From Rohdeia sp044358925 (lineage in GTDB: Bacteria; Planctomycetota; UBA1135; GCA-002686595), in the NCBI GenBank assembly GCA_044358925.1, contig JBIKNC010000058.1, positions 1-20,471 of the forward strand: a DNA stretch of 20,471 nt. The letters are read 5' to 3'. Made by a program: the position numbers and the translations under genes. Position 1 is the first letter of the stretch; every line of letters starts with the position of its first letter. Shown piece after piece: positions 1 through 7,378 of this stretch. The notes beneath the pieces were generated by a model. It ran no database searches and was not told where the DNA came from. It saw nothing but the letters and a program-made list of their open reading frames with translations.

Positions 1-9
1 CGAGAGCCT

Positions 10-936
10 TCAGCCGCCGAGTTGCGCTCGCACCCGCTCGAGCAACGCCTTCGTCAGCTCGATGCCTTCGATCTCCGAGTGGCGCTCGCCCTCGTACTCG
101 ATCCCGACATACCCGCGATACCCGGCCGCGTGCACGATGCCGAGCATGCGCCGGTAGTCCGTGTTCGTCTCGTTGCCTTCAGCATCGAACTCGTGGCTCT
201 TCGCACTGACCGCCTTCGCGAACGGCATCAACTCCTCGACGCCCTTGTAGCGGTCGTACCACTCGTCGCCGCCGCCGTTCGATTCGCGCCCGACGTGGAA
301 GTTGCCGAAGTCGGGCAGCGTGCCGCAGCGCGGATGCTCGACGCGCGCGATCGTGCGCGCGAGCCAGGCACCGTTCGACGACGGCCCGCCGTGGTTCTCG
401 ACGATCACGTCGACCGCGTACTCGTCGCCGACGAGGCACAAACGGTGCAGCGACTCCGCCGCACGCGCGCTGTGTTCTTCCAGATCGCCCGAACCGGCCG
501 CGTTCACGCGGATCGAGTGGCAGCCGAGGAACTTCGCGGCGGCGATCCACTTGAAGTGGCGCTCGACGGCGCGTGTGCGCTCCGCCACGTCTTCGGCGCC
601 GAGTGCGCCTTCGCCGTCGACCATGATCAACAGGCTCTTCACGCCGGCGTCGTCGGCGGCGCGTTTCACGTCGGCCAGATACGCGAAGTCGGTCGCGCCG
701 CGTTCGAAGAACGTGCTGACGTACTCGACCGCGTCGATGGCGAAGCGCGACTTCGCGAAGGGTGCGAAGCCGACGTGCGAGAGCTCACCGCCGCGCAGCG
801 TGCGATGCAGCGACCACTGCGCGAGCGAGATCGAGAACGGCGGGACTCGTGACGATTGGGCGCGTCCGACGGACATGGGCAGCGTGAGGGCGGCGAGTCC
901 GAGCGACCCGCGGAGGAAACGGCGGCGTGAGTTCAC
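10..936 (-). CDS. Tat-exported sugar phosphate isomerase/epimerase-like TIM-barrel protein
   Basis: A 308-residue protein starting at GTG 936. The N-terminus has a twin-arginine signal (SRRRFLRG, then a hydrophobic run ending near GRAQ), so export by Tat is likely. The rest resembles the AP-endonuclease-2/xylose-isomerase-like TIM barrel family. Candidate metal ligands, in the expected order, are Glu180 (VENHGG), Asp209 (LPDFGNFH), His248 (KSHEFD) and Glu280 (GIEYEGE). That Glu-Asp-His-Glu pattern is the one used by D-tagatose 3-epimerase-type enzymes. The real substrate cannot be read from sequence. The GTG overlaps the TGA of the upstream glycosyltransferase (GTGA), implying translational coupling and setting the start. 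Longer in-frame starts lie inside that gene and give Arg-rich, implausible protein. Many planctomycetes have numerous secreted paralogues of this family annotated only as isomerase/epimerase. Confidence 0.85.
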   Translation of the reverse strand: MNSRRRFLRGSLGLAALTLPMSVGRAQSSRVPPFSISLAQWSLHRTLRGGELSHVGFAPFAKSRFAIDAVEYVSTFFERGATDFAYLADVKRAADDAGVKSLLIMVDGEGALGAEDVAERTRAVERHFKWIAAAKFLGCHSIRVNAAGSGDLEEHSARAAESLHRLCLVGDEYAVDVIVENHGGPSSNGAWLARTIARVEHPRCGTLPDFGNFHVGRESNGGGDEWYDRYKGVEELMPFAKAVSAKSHEFDAEGNETNTDYRRMLGIVHAAGYRGYVGIEYEGERHSEIEGIELTKALLERVRAQLGG

Positions 937-2099
937 GCGCGCAGTGTAGGCGCACGCGCGGCGACGGAAGGAGCCTTCGACCAGGCGTCGACGAGGAGCC
1001 GCGCGGCTCGGTCCCACGTGAACTGTGCCGCGTGGGCGAGTCCGGCCGCGGACGTGCCCGCCTCGCAGGCCGCGTCGATCGCCCGCACGAGGTCGCGCGG
1101 GTCCTTCGGATCGAAGGCGTGGCCGTGCCCGCCCGCGACCTCGGGCAAGGCTCCCGCCCGCGCGTGCACGAGCGGCGTCCCGGCGCGCAGGGCCTCGACC
1201 GCGACCAGGCCGAAGCCCTCGAGCAGCGACGGCAAGACGCACACGGCCGCGCGCGCGAGCAGGCGCGCGAGGTCCTCGTCGTCGGCGCCGTCGATGAACG
1301 TGACGCGCCGCTCGATGCACAGTTCGCGCGCGAGGCGCACGAGGCGTTCGCGTTCGGGTCCGCGGCCCAGCCACACGAGGTCCGGCAGCTCCGGGTCGAG
1401 TGCGAGTGCGTCGAGCACGACGGCGGCGTTCTTGCGGCGCTCGAGGTGGCCGATGCCCAGCACGAAGCGGTGCTCGGTGTCGTCGACGCGCTCGAGCAAC
1501 GGCAGATGGTCCGCGCCGTTGGGCACGACGACGAGCGCGCGTTTCGCGAGGTCCTTCGCGAAACGTTCGGTGAGTTCCTGCGCGACGTGGGCGCTGACCG
1601 TGCACACGAGGTCCGCGCGGCGCACGGCCGCTCGGTACAAGGTGGGCGCGACGAGGCGGCGCGAGGCTCCCACGATCTCACCGTGCAGTTGGCGCAGGTC
1701 GTGGACGAGCCAACTCGTGCGCACGGCGCCGGGCGGGATGCGACGCGGCAGCGGCAGGTGCGCGGTGTGCAACCAGTCGAACGGCCGACCGGCGGCGCGC
1801 GCCTGTGCGAGCACGTGCGCGAGGAGCGGTCCTTCGCGGCGCCAACGCACGAGCGGAGGCCCGCTCGGCAGATCGAGCACCACGTGGCGCGCCTCGCGCG
1901 GCAGCACGAGGTGCGTGTTCCTCGGCGCAGCGATCGCGAGTTCGCCGCCGCGCGCCGCGAGTTCGCGCGCGAGGCGCGGCAGCATGCACGCGGCCCAGCG
2001 CCCGACGCCGGAGCGCTCCTGCGCGATCACGTTGCCGAGCATCAACACACGCGGACCGTGCGTCGTGTCGGGGGCGGCGGTCTCGTTGGCCGTCGTCAT
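933..2099 (-). CDS. Glycosyltransferase, GT4-like (GT-B fold)
   Basis: A 388-residue GT-B glycosyltransferase. The N-terminal acceptor domain has the SGVGRW loop near residue 30. The C-terminal nucleotide-sugar domain has VVPNGAD, GIGHLERRKN (typical of the GT4 donor domain) and the EX7E motif EGFGLVAVE, with Glu294 and Glu302. It probably moves a sugar from an NDP- or GDP-sugar to a growing surface glycan on the cytoplasmic side of the membrane; donor and acceptor are unknown. The start ATG 2099 overlaps the stop of the upstream glycosyltransferase (ATGA), and its own stop overlaps the GTG of the isomerase-like gene. It is therefore the middle gene of a coupled three-gene operon. No transmembrane segment is evident. 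Confidence 0.88.
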   Translation of the reverse strand: MTTANETAAPDTTHGPRVLMLGNVIAQERSGVGRWAACMLPRLARELAARGGELAIAAPRNTHLVLPREARHVVLDLPSGPPLVRWRREGPLLAHVLAQARAAGRPFDWLHTAHLPLPRRIPPGAVRTSWLVHDLRQLHGEIVGASRRLVAPTLYRAAVRRADLVCTVSAHVAQELTERFAKDLAKRALVVVPNGADHLPLLERVDDTEHRFVLGIGHLERRKNAAVVLDALALDPELPDLVWLGRGPERERLVRLARELCIERRVTFIDGADDEDLARLLARAAVCVLPSLLEGFGLVAVEALRAGTPLVHARAGALPEVAGGHGHAFDPKDPRDLVRAIDAACEAGTSAAGLAHAAQFTWDRAARLLVDAWSKAPSVAARAPTLRA

Positions 2100-3118
2100 G
2101 ACACGAGTGTGCTCCACAGCGCCTCGATGCGCTCGGCCGCGACGTCCCACGTACGGGTGCGCGCCGCGCGCGCGAAGTCGTCGCGCACGGTTGCGTCGAC
2201 GGCGAGCGCCCGCGCGAGCGCCGCGGCTCCGTCCTTCGCGCCGCTCGCGAACGGCACCGCCGCCGCGCCCGCGGCCTCTTCCGCCGCGCCGAGTGCGCGC
2301 ACGACGACGGGCGCACCGCACGCGGCTGCCTCGAGAGCCGGCAGGCCGAAGCCCTCGCTGTCGCTCGCGACGATGGCGACCGACGCACGTGCGAGCAGAC
2401 GCGCGAGTTCGAGGTCGGTGAGTGCGCCCGCGAAATCCAGGCGCTCCGCGACGCCGAGCCGGTGCGCCTCGCTCCGGCAGACGGCCAGCCAGTCCTCGTC
2501 GCCGCGCGTGTCGCCCGTGACCACGATGCGCTGTTCGCGTGCAGCGGCACAGCTCGCGACGATCTCGAGCACGAGGTCGAGCCGCTTCTTCGGACGCGTC
2601 GCACCGACGGCGACGACGAGCGGCTCGCGTCCTCCAGCGACCAGCGGTGTCGTCGTGAAGGGCGGCCCGACGCCCCACGGCACGACGGTGATCCCGCGTT
2701 CGTCGCCGCCGCGTTCCGCCGCGAGTGCGCGGCGCGTGAACACACTCGGCACCACCGTCGCACGCGCGCGGCGCGAGCGCGCCCACGTGCGATGGCGCAC
2801 TCCGGCGTTCTCGACCGCGCCGCTCCGCCACGGCAGTTCGTGCACGGTCTGGACCAGCACACAGCGCGCGAGCCACGGCAATGCGCTCACCGTGGAGTGG
2901 AAGCCGTCGAGTCGTTCGCGAGCGATGCGCCACGGCAGCACGAGCTGGCGCCACACGCGTGGGGACGGTCCGCGTTCGGCCGCGATCGGCACCCACGTGA
3001 AGCGCTCGCGCCGCCGACCGAGCGCACGCCACAGCTCGAGCGCCGCACGTCGCACGCCGAGCGACGCCGCATGGCCCTGCGGCGACAGATCGAAGCCGAT
3101 GCGGGGGCGGCGCGCCAT
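2096..3118 (-). CDS. Glycosyltransferase, GT4-like, first gene of operon
   Basis: A 340-residue GT-B glycosyltransferase. The donor-domain features are VVAVGATRPKKR (near residue 190) and the EX7E motif EGFGLPALE with Glu255 and Glu263. The N-terminal half includes the VHELPWR segment and VVPSVFTRR, as in GT4 family mannosyl/glucosyltransferases. It shares architecture but little obvious sequence with its downstream partner, so the pair probably adds successive sugars to the same glycan rather than being a recent duplication. The start is ATG 3118. No Shine-Dalgarno and no TANNNT -10-like hexamer is visible in the 135-bp divergent region upstream. It is followed by ATGA coupling to the next glycosyltransferase. 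Confidence 0.86.
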   Translation of the reverse strand: MARRPRIGFDLSPQGHAASLGVRRAALELWRALGRRRERFTWVPIAAERGPSPRVWRQLVLPWRIARERLDGFHSTVSALPWLARCVLVQTVHELPWRSGAVENAGVRHRTWARSRRARATVVPSVFTRRALAAERGGDERGITVVPWGVGPPFTTTPLVAGGREPLVVAVGATRPKKRLDLVLEIVASCAAAREQRIVVTGDTRGDEDWLAVCRSEAHRLGVAERLDFAGALTDLELARLLARASVAIVASDSEGFGLPALEAAACGAPVVVRALGAAEEAAGAAAVPFASGAKDGAAALARALAVDATVRDDFARAARTRTWDVAAERIEALWSTLVS

Positions 3119-3253
3119 GCGGCGCGTCAGTGGATCACGCGGGCGCTGCCGCCGCGCACGCGGCGCCGATTCCCCGCCGCTGGGACGCTGCGGCGCCGCA
3201 CGTGGCCACCCTGTACGAGGCTGCCGCGTACGAGGCCCTTAACCTCTTCACGC
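3119..3253. promoter_or_regulatory. Divergent intergenic region between glycosyltransferase operon and ArsC-fold operon
   Basis: This 135-bp region separates the minus operon (start 3118) from the plus operon (start 3254). It contains a 9-bp direct repeat GTACGAGGC at 3213-3221 and 3228-3236, 15 bp apart start to start, just upstream of a -10-like TAACCT at 3240-3245. The repeats could be operator half-sites, but they also read as LYEAAAYEA in one open frame and may be chance. Confidence 0.4.
3240..3245 (+). promoter_or_regulatory. Candidate -10 element TAACCT, 8 nt before GTG 3254
   Basis: TAACCT fits the TANNNT core of a sigma70-type -10 element and lies 8 nt upstream of GTG 3254. Transcription would begin at or next to the start codon, giving a leaderless mRNA. 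No convincing -35 is seen. Spacing is the same as at three other genes in the window. Confidence 0.45.
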
Positions 3254-3724
3254 GTGACCCCGGCTGCGAACAGACCCCGCGTCGTCTTCCTGTGCATCGG
3301 CAACGCGTGCCGCAGCCCGATGGGCGAGGGGCTCCTGCGCCACATGGCGGGCGACCTCGTCGACGTGGCGTCGGGCGGCGTGCATCCGATCGGTGTGCAG
3401 CCCTCGACCGTCGCCGTCATGGACGAGATCGGTGTCGACATCCGCGCGCAGGACTCGACCTGGATCCACACACACCTCGACCCGGCGCCGGCGGTGCTCA
3501 TCGCCCTGTCGGAGTCGGCGCTCGCGCGCGCGCCGCGCCTGCCGCGCGAAACCGTCGTGCTGCGTTGGCCCGTGCCCGACCCGTACATGGTGGAGGGCGA
3601 CGCCGCCGCGCAGATGCGCGCATACCGCGGCGCACGCGACGAGATCAAGGAACGACTGGAGGAGTGGCTCGCGCTCGGAGCACCGCCGCTCGGACTGCCG
3701 CCGCGCCGCACACCGAAACGCTGA
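3254..3724 (+). CDS. ArsC/low-molecular-weight protein tyrosine phosphatase-fold protein lacking the ArsC redox cysteines
   Basis: A 156-residue protein of the LMW-PTP/thioredoxin-coupled arsenate reductase superfamily. The phosphate-binding loop CX5R-S is CIGNACRS (Cys14, Arg20, Ser21), and the general-acid Asp is Asp109 in PVPDPY. The C-terminal RGARDEIKERLEEWL resembles the ArsC family helix. Recalled S. aureus ArsC positions (Cys10, Cys82, Cys89, Asp105) map with a constant +4 offset. Cys14 and Asp109 are conserved, but the second and third redox cysteines are Ser86 and Ala93. Arsenate reduction by the usual disulfide cascade is therefore unlikely; phosphatase activity is more plausible. 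GTG 3254 is chosen because homology begins at RVVFLC and a -10-like TAACCT sits 8 nt upstream. It is followed 5 nt later by the dehydrogenase gene. No ars genes are nearby. Confidence 0.82.
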   Translation: MTPAANRPRVVFLCIGNACRSPMGEGLLRHMAGDLVDVASGGVHPIGVQPSTVAVMDEIGVDIRAQDSTWIHTHLDPAPAVLIALSESALARAPRLPRETVVLRWPVPDPYMVEGDAAAQMRAYRGARDEIKERLEEWLALGAPPLGLPPRRTPKR

Positions 3725-3729
3725 CCACC

Positions 3730-4593
3730 ATGCTCGACACAGGACTCGCGGGACGCAGCGTCTGGATCACGGGAGCGTCGGGCGGCATCGGTCGCGCACT
3801 CGCGCGGAGCTTCGCGGCGCAGGGAGCGCAGCTCGTGCTCAGCGCACACTCGCAACTCGCCGCGCTCGAAGAGTTCGCGGCGCGTGAACTCGCCGGGCAC
3901 GAGATTCTGTGCACGACGTGCGACGTACGCGACGCCGCGGCGTGTGAGCGCACCGCGCACCTCGGTGCACAGCGCTTCGGACGACTCGATCACGTGGTCG
4001 CCAACGCCGGTCGTTGGCCGAGTGAACCCAAACGCCTCGACGTTCTCGATCCCGCGCGCCTCTTGGACACGGTCGCCGTCAACTTGCTCGGCGCTGCGCA
4101 CACACTGCGCGCGTTCGTGCGTGAACTCGCGCGCAGCGGCCCGCGCGCGGCGAACGACCCGCACACGGGCGGCGCGTCGGCCGTCGTGATCGGTTCGACG
4201 GCGGGGCGCTTCGGCGAGCGCAACCACAGCGACTACGCGATGGCGAAGGCGGGCCTGGTCGGGCTCGTGCTGTCACTCAAGAACGAGATCGTGAGCCTCG
4301 ACCCCGCCGCGCGCGTCAACCTGATCGAACCGGGTTGGACCGCGACCGAGATGGCGCGGCCCGCGCTGCAGAACGACAGCGCCGTGACACGTGTCGTGCG
4401 CACGATGGCGCTGCGGCAACTGGGCCGCGCGGACGACGTCGCACAGGCCGCGCTGTGGTTGTGTTCGCCGCGTCTGTCGCCGCATGCGACCGGGCAGACG
4501 CTGACGCTGGCGGGCGGCATGGAGGGCCGACTTCTGTGGGGCGAGGACGAAGTCGACGCCGAGCAGGCGCGCGCGCGGACGCGCCGATCCTGA
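3730..4593 (+). CDS. Short-chain dehydrogenase/reductase (SDR)
   Basis: A 287-residue classical SDR oxidoreductase using NAD(P)H. It has the Rossmann motif TGASGGIG (residues 14-21), an Asp in DVRD after the third strand, and VVANAG. The catalytic Ser156, Tyr169 and Lys173 (YAMAK) show the canonical 13- and 4-residue spacings, and PGWTATEM follows the active site. The C-terminus has the usual GQTLTLAGGM segment plus a short Arg-rich tail. The substrate is unknown. ATG 3730 lies 5 nt after the stop of the ArsC-fold gene, so they are surely cotranscribed; no Shine-Dalgarno is visible. The peptidase gene follows after 26 nt and may also have its own promoter. Confidence 0.9.
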   Translation: MLDTGLAGRSVWITGASGGIGRALARSFAAQGAQLVLSAHSQLAALEEFAARELAGHEILCTTCDVRDAAACERTAHLGAQRFGRLDHVVANAGRWPSEPKRLDVLDPARLLDTVAVNLLGAAHTLRAFVRELARSGPRAANDPHTGGASAVVIGSTAGRFGERNHSDYAMAKAGLVGLVLSLKNEIVSLDPAARVNLIEPGWTATEMARPALQNDSAVTRVVRTMALRQLGRADDVAQAALWLCSPRLSPHATGQTLTLAGGMEGRLLWGEDEVDAEQARARTRRS

Positions 4594-4604
4594 GCGCGCG
4601 TCGC

Positions 4605-4610
4605 TACCTT
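4605..4610 (+). promoter_or_regulatory. Candidate -10 element TACCTT, 9 nt before ATG 4620
   Basis: TACCTT matches TANNNT and ends 9 nt upstream of the peptidase ATG, predicting a start of transcription within a few bases of the start codon. It sits in the short gap after the SDR gene, so the peptidase may be transcribed both by read-through and from here. Confidence 0.4.
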
Positions 4611-4619
4611 GCTCGCCGC

Positions 4620-7088
4620 ATGAGAACCGTTGCACTCCTCGTCGCCGCAGCACTTGCCGCGACGACTCTGGCCGCTTGTTCCTCGACGTCGGCACCGGCA
4701 ATCGCCGAAGAGACTCGCTTCGGCGAGCCGCTCGCGAGTGAACGCGCCGCAGCCGGCGGCGAGGTCGCGCCCGTCACCCTCGAGGAGATCTTCGCCGACC
4801 AGGAGTGGGTCGCACGTTCGCCGCAGGGCGCGCACTTCGGCGTCGACGGTGTGTCGGTGCTGTACCGCCGCGAACGCGCGGGCAGCGACGTCGAGGACCG
4901 CGTGCGCATCGAACGGGCGACGCTCGCGCAGCGGGTCCTCGACGACGACGAACACGTGCCGCTCAACCTGCCGGGTTGGAGATTCGCGCCGCAGCGTTCG
5001 CAGGTCTCGAGTGCAAGTCTCGCACCCGCCGCGCAGGCCTTCCTCGTCCACGCCGGCAACCTGTTCCTGTGGGACGGCGCCGACGTCGTTCAACTCACAC
5101 GCGGAACGTCGATCGGGCGCGTCGAGTGGTCACACGACCTGGCCGCGTTGTTGTTCGAGGACGACGGCGCGTGGTGGCGCCTCGAGCTGGCCGGGGGCGC
5201 TGCGCACGAAGTCGCGCGCACGGCGGGCGGCGACGAACCGAAACTCGAGGTCGATGCGCCCGAGGGCTTTCGCGCCGAGGCGCAGGAGCGCCTGATCGAG
5301 GTCGTACGAGAGGACGCGCGTCTCGAGCGTGAGCGGCGCGAAGCCGAGCGCGCTCGCACGGACGCGGACCGCACACGCGCGCCGCGCGCGCTGCACGTCG
5401 GCGCGGGGAAGCGTGCCGCCGACACACGCATCTCGCCGCACGGCGACACGCTCGTCGCGGTCGTCGAGAGCGACGCGCGTTCCGACGAGAACACACGCGA
5501 CCTCATGCCCGTGTGGCTCACCGAATCGGCCGACGTCGAGACGCGGCGCGTGCGCCCGCACGTCGGCGACGGATCGAACGAGCCGCAACGCATCGTGCTC
5601 TTCGATCTCGCGACGCGCGAGCGTTTCGACGTGTCGTTCGCCGCGCTGCGCGGCATCTCGGACGATCCGCTCGCGGCGCTGCGCGACACGCCGCGCGAAG
5701 CGGGCCCGCGCGACGTGCGCGTGCGCCTCGGGAGCTGGTCACCCGACGGGCGGCACCTCGTCGTCCAGATCCACTCGACCGACGACAAGGATCGTTGGAC
5801 CGCGCTGGTCGACTCCGCGACGCGCGAACTCGTCGACGTGCACCGCGAACACGACCCCGCGTGGGTCGGCGGCTTCGACGAGAGCGGTTGGGTGCCCGGC
5901 ACGGACCGAATGTGGTTCCTGTCGGAGGAGAGCGGCTGGTCGCATCTGTTCGTGTGCGACGTCGGAAGCACTCCTCGCGCGCTGACGAGCGGCGCCTTCG
6001 AAGTCGACGACGTGCGTCTGTCGCCCGACGGCGCGACGTTCTTCTTCGTCGCGAACGCGACCGACCTCGGTGTGCACGAGGTCTGGTCCGTGCCGGTGAA
6101 CGGCGGCGCGCCGGAGCGCCGCACCCACTTCGACGGACGTGTGGGCGCGTACGAGATCGCGCGCGACGGACGTTCGATCCTGTGCAGCGTGTCGCGCGCA
6201 CTCGAGCCGACCGAGGTGTACGAGATGCCGGTCGAGGTGCCCGTCAGCGGCGCCTTCGCAGCTCGCCGACTCACCCACACGATCGAACCCGCGTGGGCCG
6301 CGCGCGGTTGGGTCGAGCCGGAGTACGTGACCGTGCCGGGTCGCGCGGGCGGTGTGCCGGCGCGTCTCTATCGACCCGCGGGCGCGCCGAGCGGCAAACG
6401 GCCCGCTGTGCTCTTCGTGCACGGCGCCGGTTACCTGCAGAACGCACACCGCGGCTTCAGCACGTACCAACGCGAGTTCATGTTCCACACGTTCCTCGTG
6501 CAGCACGGCTTCGTCGTGCTCGACATGGACTACCGCGCGTCGGCCGGTTACGGCCGCGACTGGCGCACCGCGATCCACCGCGACATGGGCGGACCGGAAC
6601 TCGAAGACCTCGTCGACGGCGCAGTGTGGCTCGCGCGCGAGCTCGACGTCGACCCGGAGCGCATCGGCGTCTACGGCGGTTCGTACGGCGGCTTCATGAC
6701 GCTCATGGCGCTGTTCAAGGCGCCCGACGTGTTCGCGTGCGGCGCCGCGCTGCGACCCGTCACCGACTGGTCGCACTACAACGATCCGTACACGTCGAAC
6801 ATCCTGCACACGCCGGAACTCGACGAGGAGGCGTACCTGCGCTCGTCGCCGATCGAGTTCGCGGAGGGCCTCGCGGATCCGCTGCTGATCTGCCACGGAT
6901 TGATCGACGACAACGTGCTCGCGAAGGACTCGATCCGCCTCGCGCAACGCTTGATCGAGCTGGGGAAGCAGGACTTCGAGGTCATGCTCTATCCGGCGGA
7001 GGCGCACGCGTTCCGCTGGCCGTCGAGTTGGCTCGACGAGTACCGGCGCATCTGGGAGTTGTTCGAGGAGCACCTGCTCGAACCGTGA
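4620..7088 (+). CDS. S9 family peptidase (prolyl oligopeptidase/DPP-IV-like), lipoprotein
   Basis: An 822-residue exported serine peptidase. A lipoprotein signal ends in the lipobox LAAC (Cys20), so the mature protein is probably lipid-anchored in the envelope. Residues ~60-580 form a beta-propeller-like region with repeated SPDG-type blades (WSPDGRHLV, LSPDGATFF). A DPP-IV-like alpha/beta-hydrolase domain follows, with nucleophile Ser688 in GGSYGGF, the Asp763-Asp764 pair in GLIDDNV and His796 in AEAHAF. These form the S9 catalytic triad, so it should cleave oligopeptides, probably after proline or alanine. A strongly charged Glu/Arg-rich insertion lies at about residues 218-260, inside the propeller. 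It is last in the operon with the ArsC-fold and SDR genes. A terminator-like hairpin follows directly. Confidence 0.93.
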   Translation: MRTVALLVAAALAATTLAACSSTSAPAIAEETRFGEPLASERAAAGGEVAPVTLEEIFADQEWVARSPQGAHFGVDGVSVLYRRERAGSDVEDRVRIERATLAQRVLDDDEHVPLNLPGWRFAPQRSQVSSASLAPAAQAFLVHAGNLFLWDGADVVQLTRGTSIGRVEWSHDLAALLFEDDGAWWRLELAGGAAHEVARTAGGDEPKLEVDAPEGFRAEAQERLIEVVREDARLERERREAERARTDADRTRAPRALHVGAGKRAADTRISPHGDTLVAVVESDARSDENTRDLMPVWLTESADVETRRVRPHVGDGSNEPQRIVLFDLATRERFDVSFAALRGISDDPLAALRDTPREAGPRDVRVRLGSWSPDGRHLVVQIHSTDDKDRWTALVDSATRELVDVHREHDPAWVGGFDESGWVPGTDRMWFLSEESGWSHLFVCDVGSTPRALTSGAFEVDDVRLSPDGATFFFVANATDLGVHEVWSVPVNGGAPERRTHFDGRVGAYEIARDGRSILCSVSRALEPTEVYEMPVEVPVSGAFAARRLTHTIEPAWAARGWVEPEYVTVPGRAGGVPARLYRPAGAPSGKRPAVLFVHGAGYLQNAHRGFSTYQREFMFHTFLVQHGFVVLDMDYRASAGYGRDWRTAIHRDMGGPELEDLVDGAVWLARELDVDPERIGVYGGSYGGFMTLMALFKAPDVFACGAALRPVTDWSHYNDPYTSNILHTPELDEEAYLRSSPIEFAEGLADPLLICHGLIDDNVLAKDSIRLAQRLIELGKQDFEVMLYPAEAHAFRWPSSWLDEYRRIWELFEEHLLEP

Positions 7089-7090
7089 GA

Positions 7091-7120
7091 CGCGCGGCGT
7101 GCCGCGTGCCGCGCGCGTTC
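7091..7120 (+). terminator. Probable terminator hairpin after S9 peptidase
   Basis: An 8-bp perfect GC stem, CGCGCGGC (7091-7098) with GCCGCGCG (7108-7115), has a 9-nt loop. It starts 2 nt after the peptidase stop and is followed by a moderately T-rich stretch (TTCTATGTTCTGCGTTCTTT). The T run is imperfect, so an intrinsic terminator is likely but not certain. Confidence 0.45.
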
Positions 7121-7126
7121 TATGTT

Positions 7127-7250
7127 CTGCGTTCTTTGCGCTGACTCTGCGTCCTTTGCGTCCTTTGCGGTGACGTGCAACAGGCACGGGATCACGGGTG
7201 CGTTGCACGAAACCGCAAAGGCGCAAAGGACGCAAAGTCAAAGCAAAGGA
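7127..7250 (+). repeat. Hairpin repeat, copy 1 (GCAAAGGACGCAAAG family)
   Basis: Two inverted arms, 7127-7181 and 7202-7250, enclose a 20-nt loop. The arms are built from CTTTGCGTC units facing CGCAAAGGACG units, so the whole can fold into a long imperfect hairpin. A related copy lies in opposite orientation at 7379-7500. It occupies a gap between convergent genes, where a bidirectional terminator would be useful. Open frames across it encode repetitive RKGAKDAKS-like peptides, which are artefacts of the repeat. Confidence 0.85.
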
Positions 7251-7378
7251 AGGCAGGTGAGCGAAGGCGCGTCGAGAGCGCCTTCGAACTGAAAGATCCG
7301 AAGGCGCCTGCCGAGTCGTGGCGGCCTTTCAGGACGGCTGCCGATTCGGAGCAGCTCTTCAACTCGCCGTTGCTGTGT
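7251..7378. other. 128-nt spacer between the inverted repeat copies
   Basis: Non-coding stretch framed by near-identical arms (47 of 49 bases, inverted). It contains a perfect 9-bp hairpin, CGAAGGCGC (7262-7270) and GCGCCTTCG (7278-7286), with a 7-nt loop, and a further copy of CGAAGGCGC at 7299-7307. No tRNA, promoter or gene is recognised in it. Confidence 0.6.

Noticed and set aside
3254..3724. Arsenic resistance locus
   Set aside because: No arsR, acr3/arsB or other ars gene adjoins, and the redox cysteines are missing.
3130..3729. Open frame beginning GTG 3130 running in frame into the SDR gene
   Set aside because: It passes through the ArsC-fold gene in a different frame; the SDR homology and its tight junction with the ArsC-fold stop support ATG 3730.
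5739..7241. 500-codon minus-strand open frame under the S9 peptidase
   Set aside because: Antisense to a clear catalytic domain; His/Arg/Val-rich composition is the complement of the peptidase codons.
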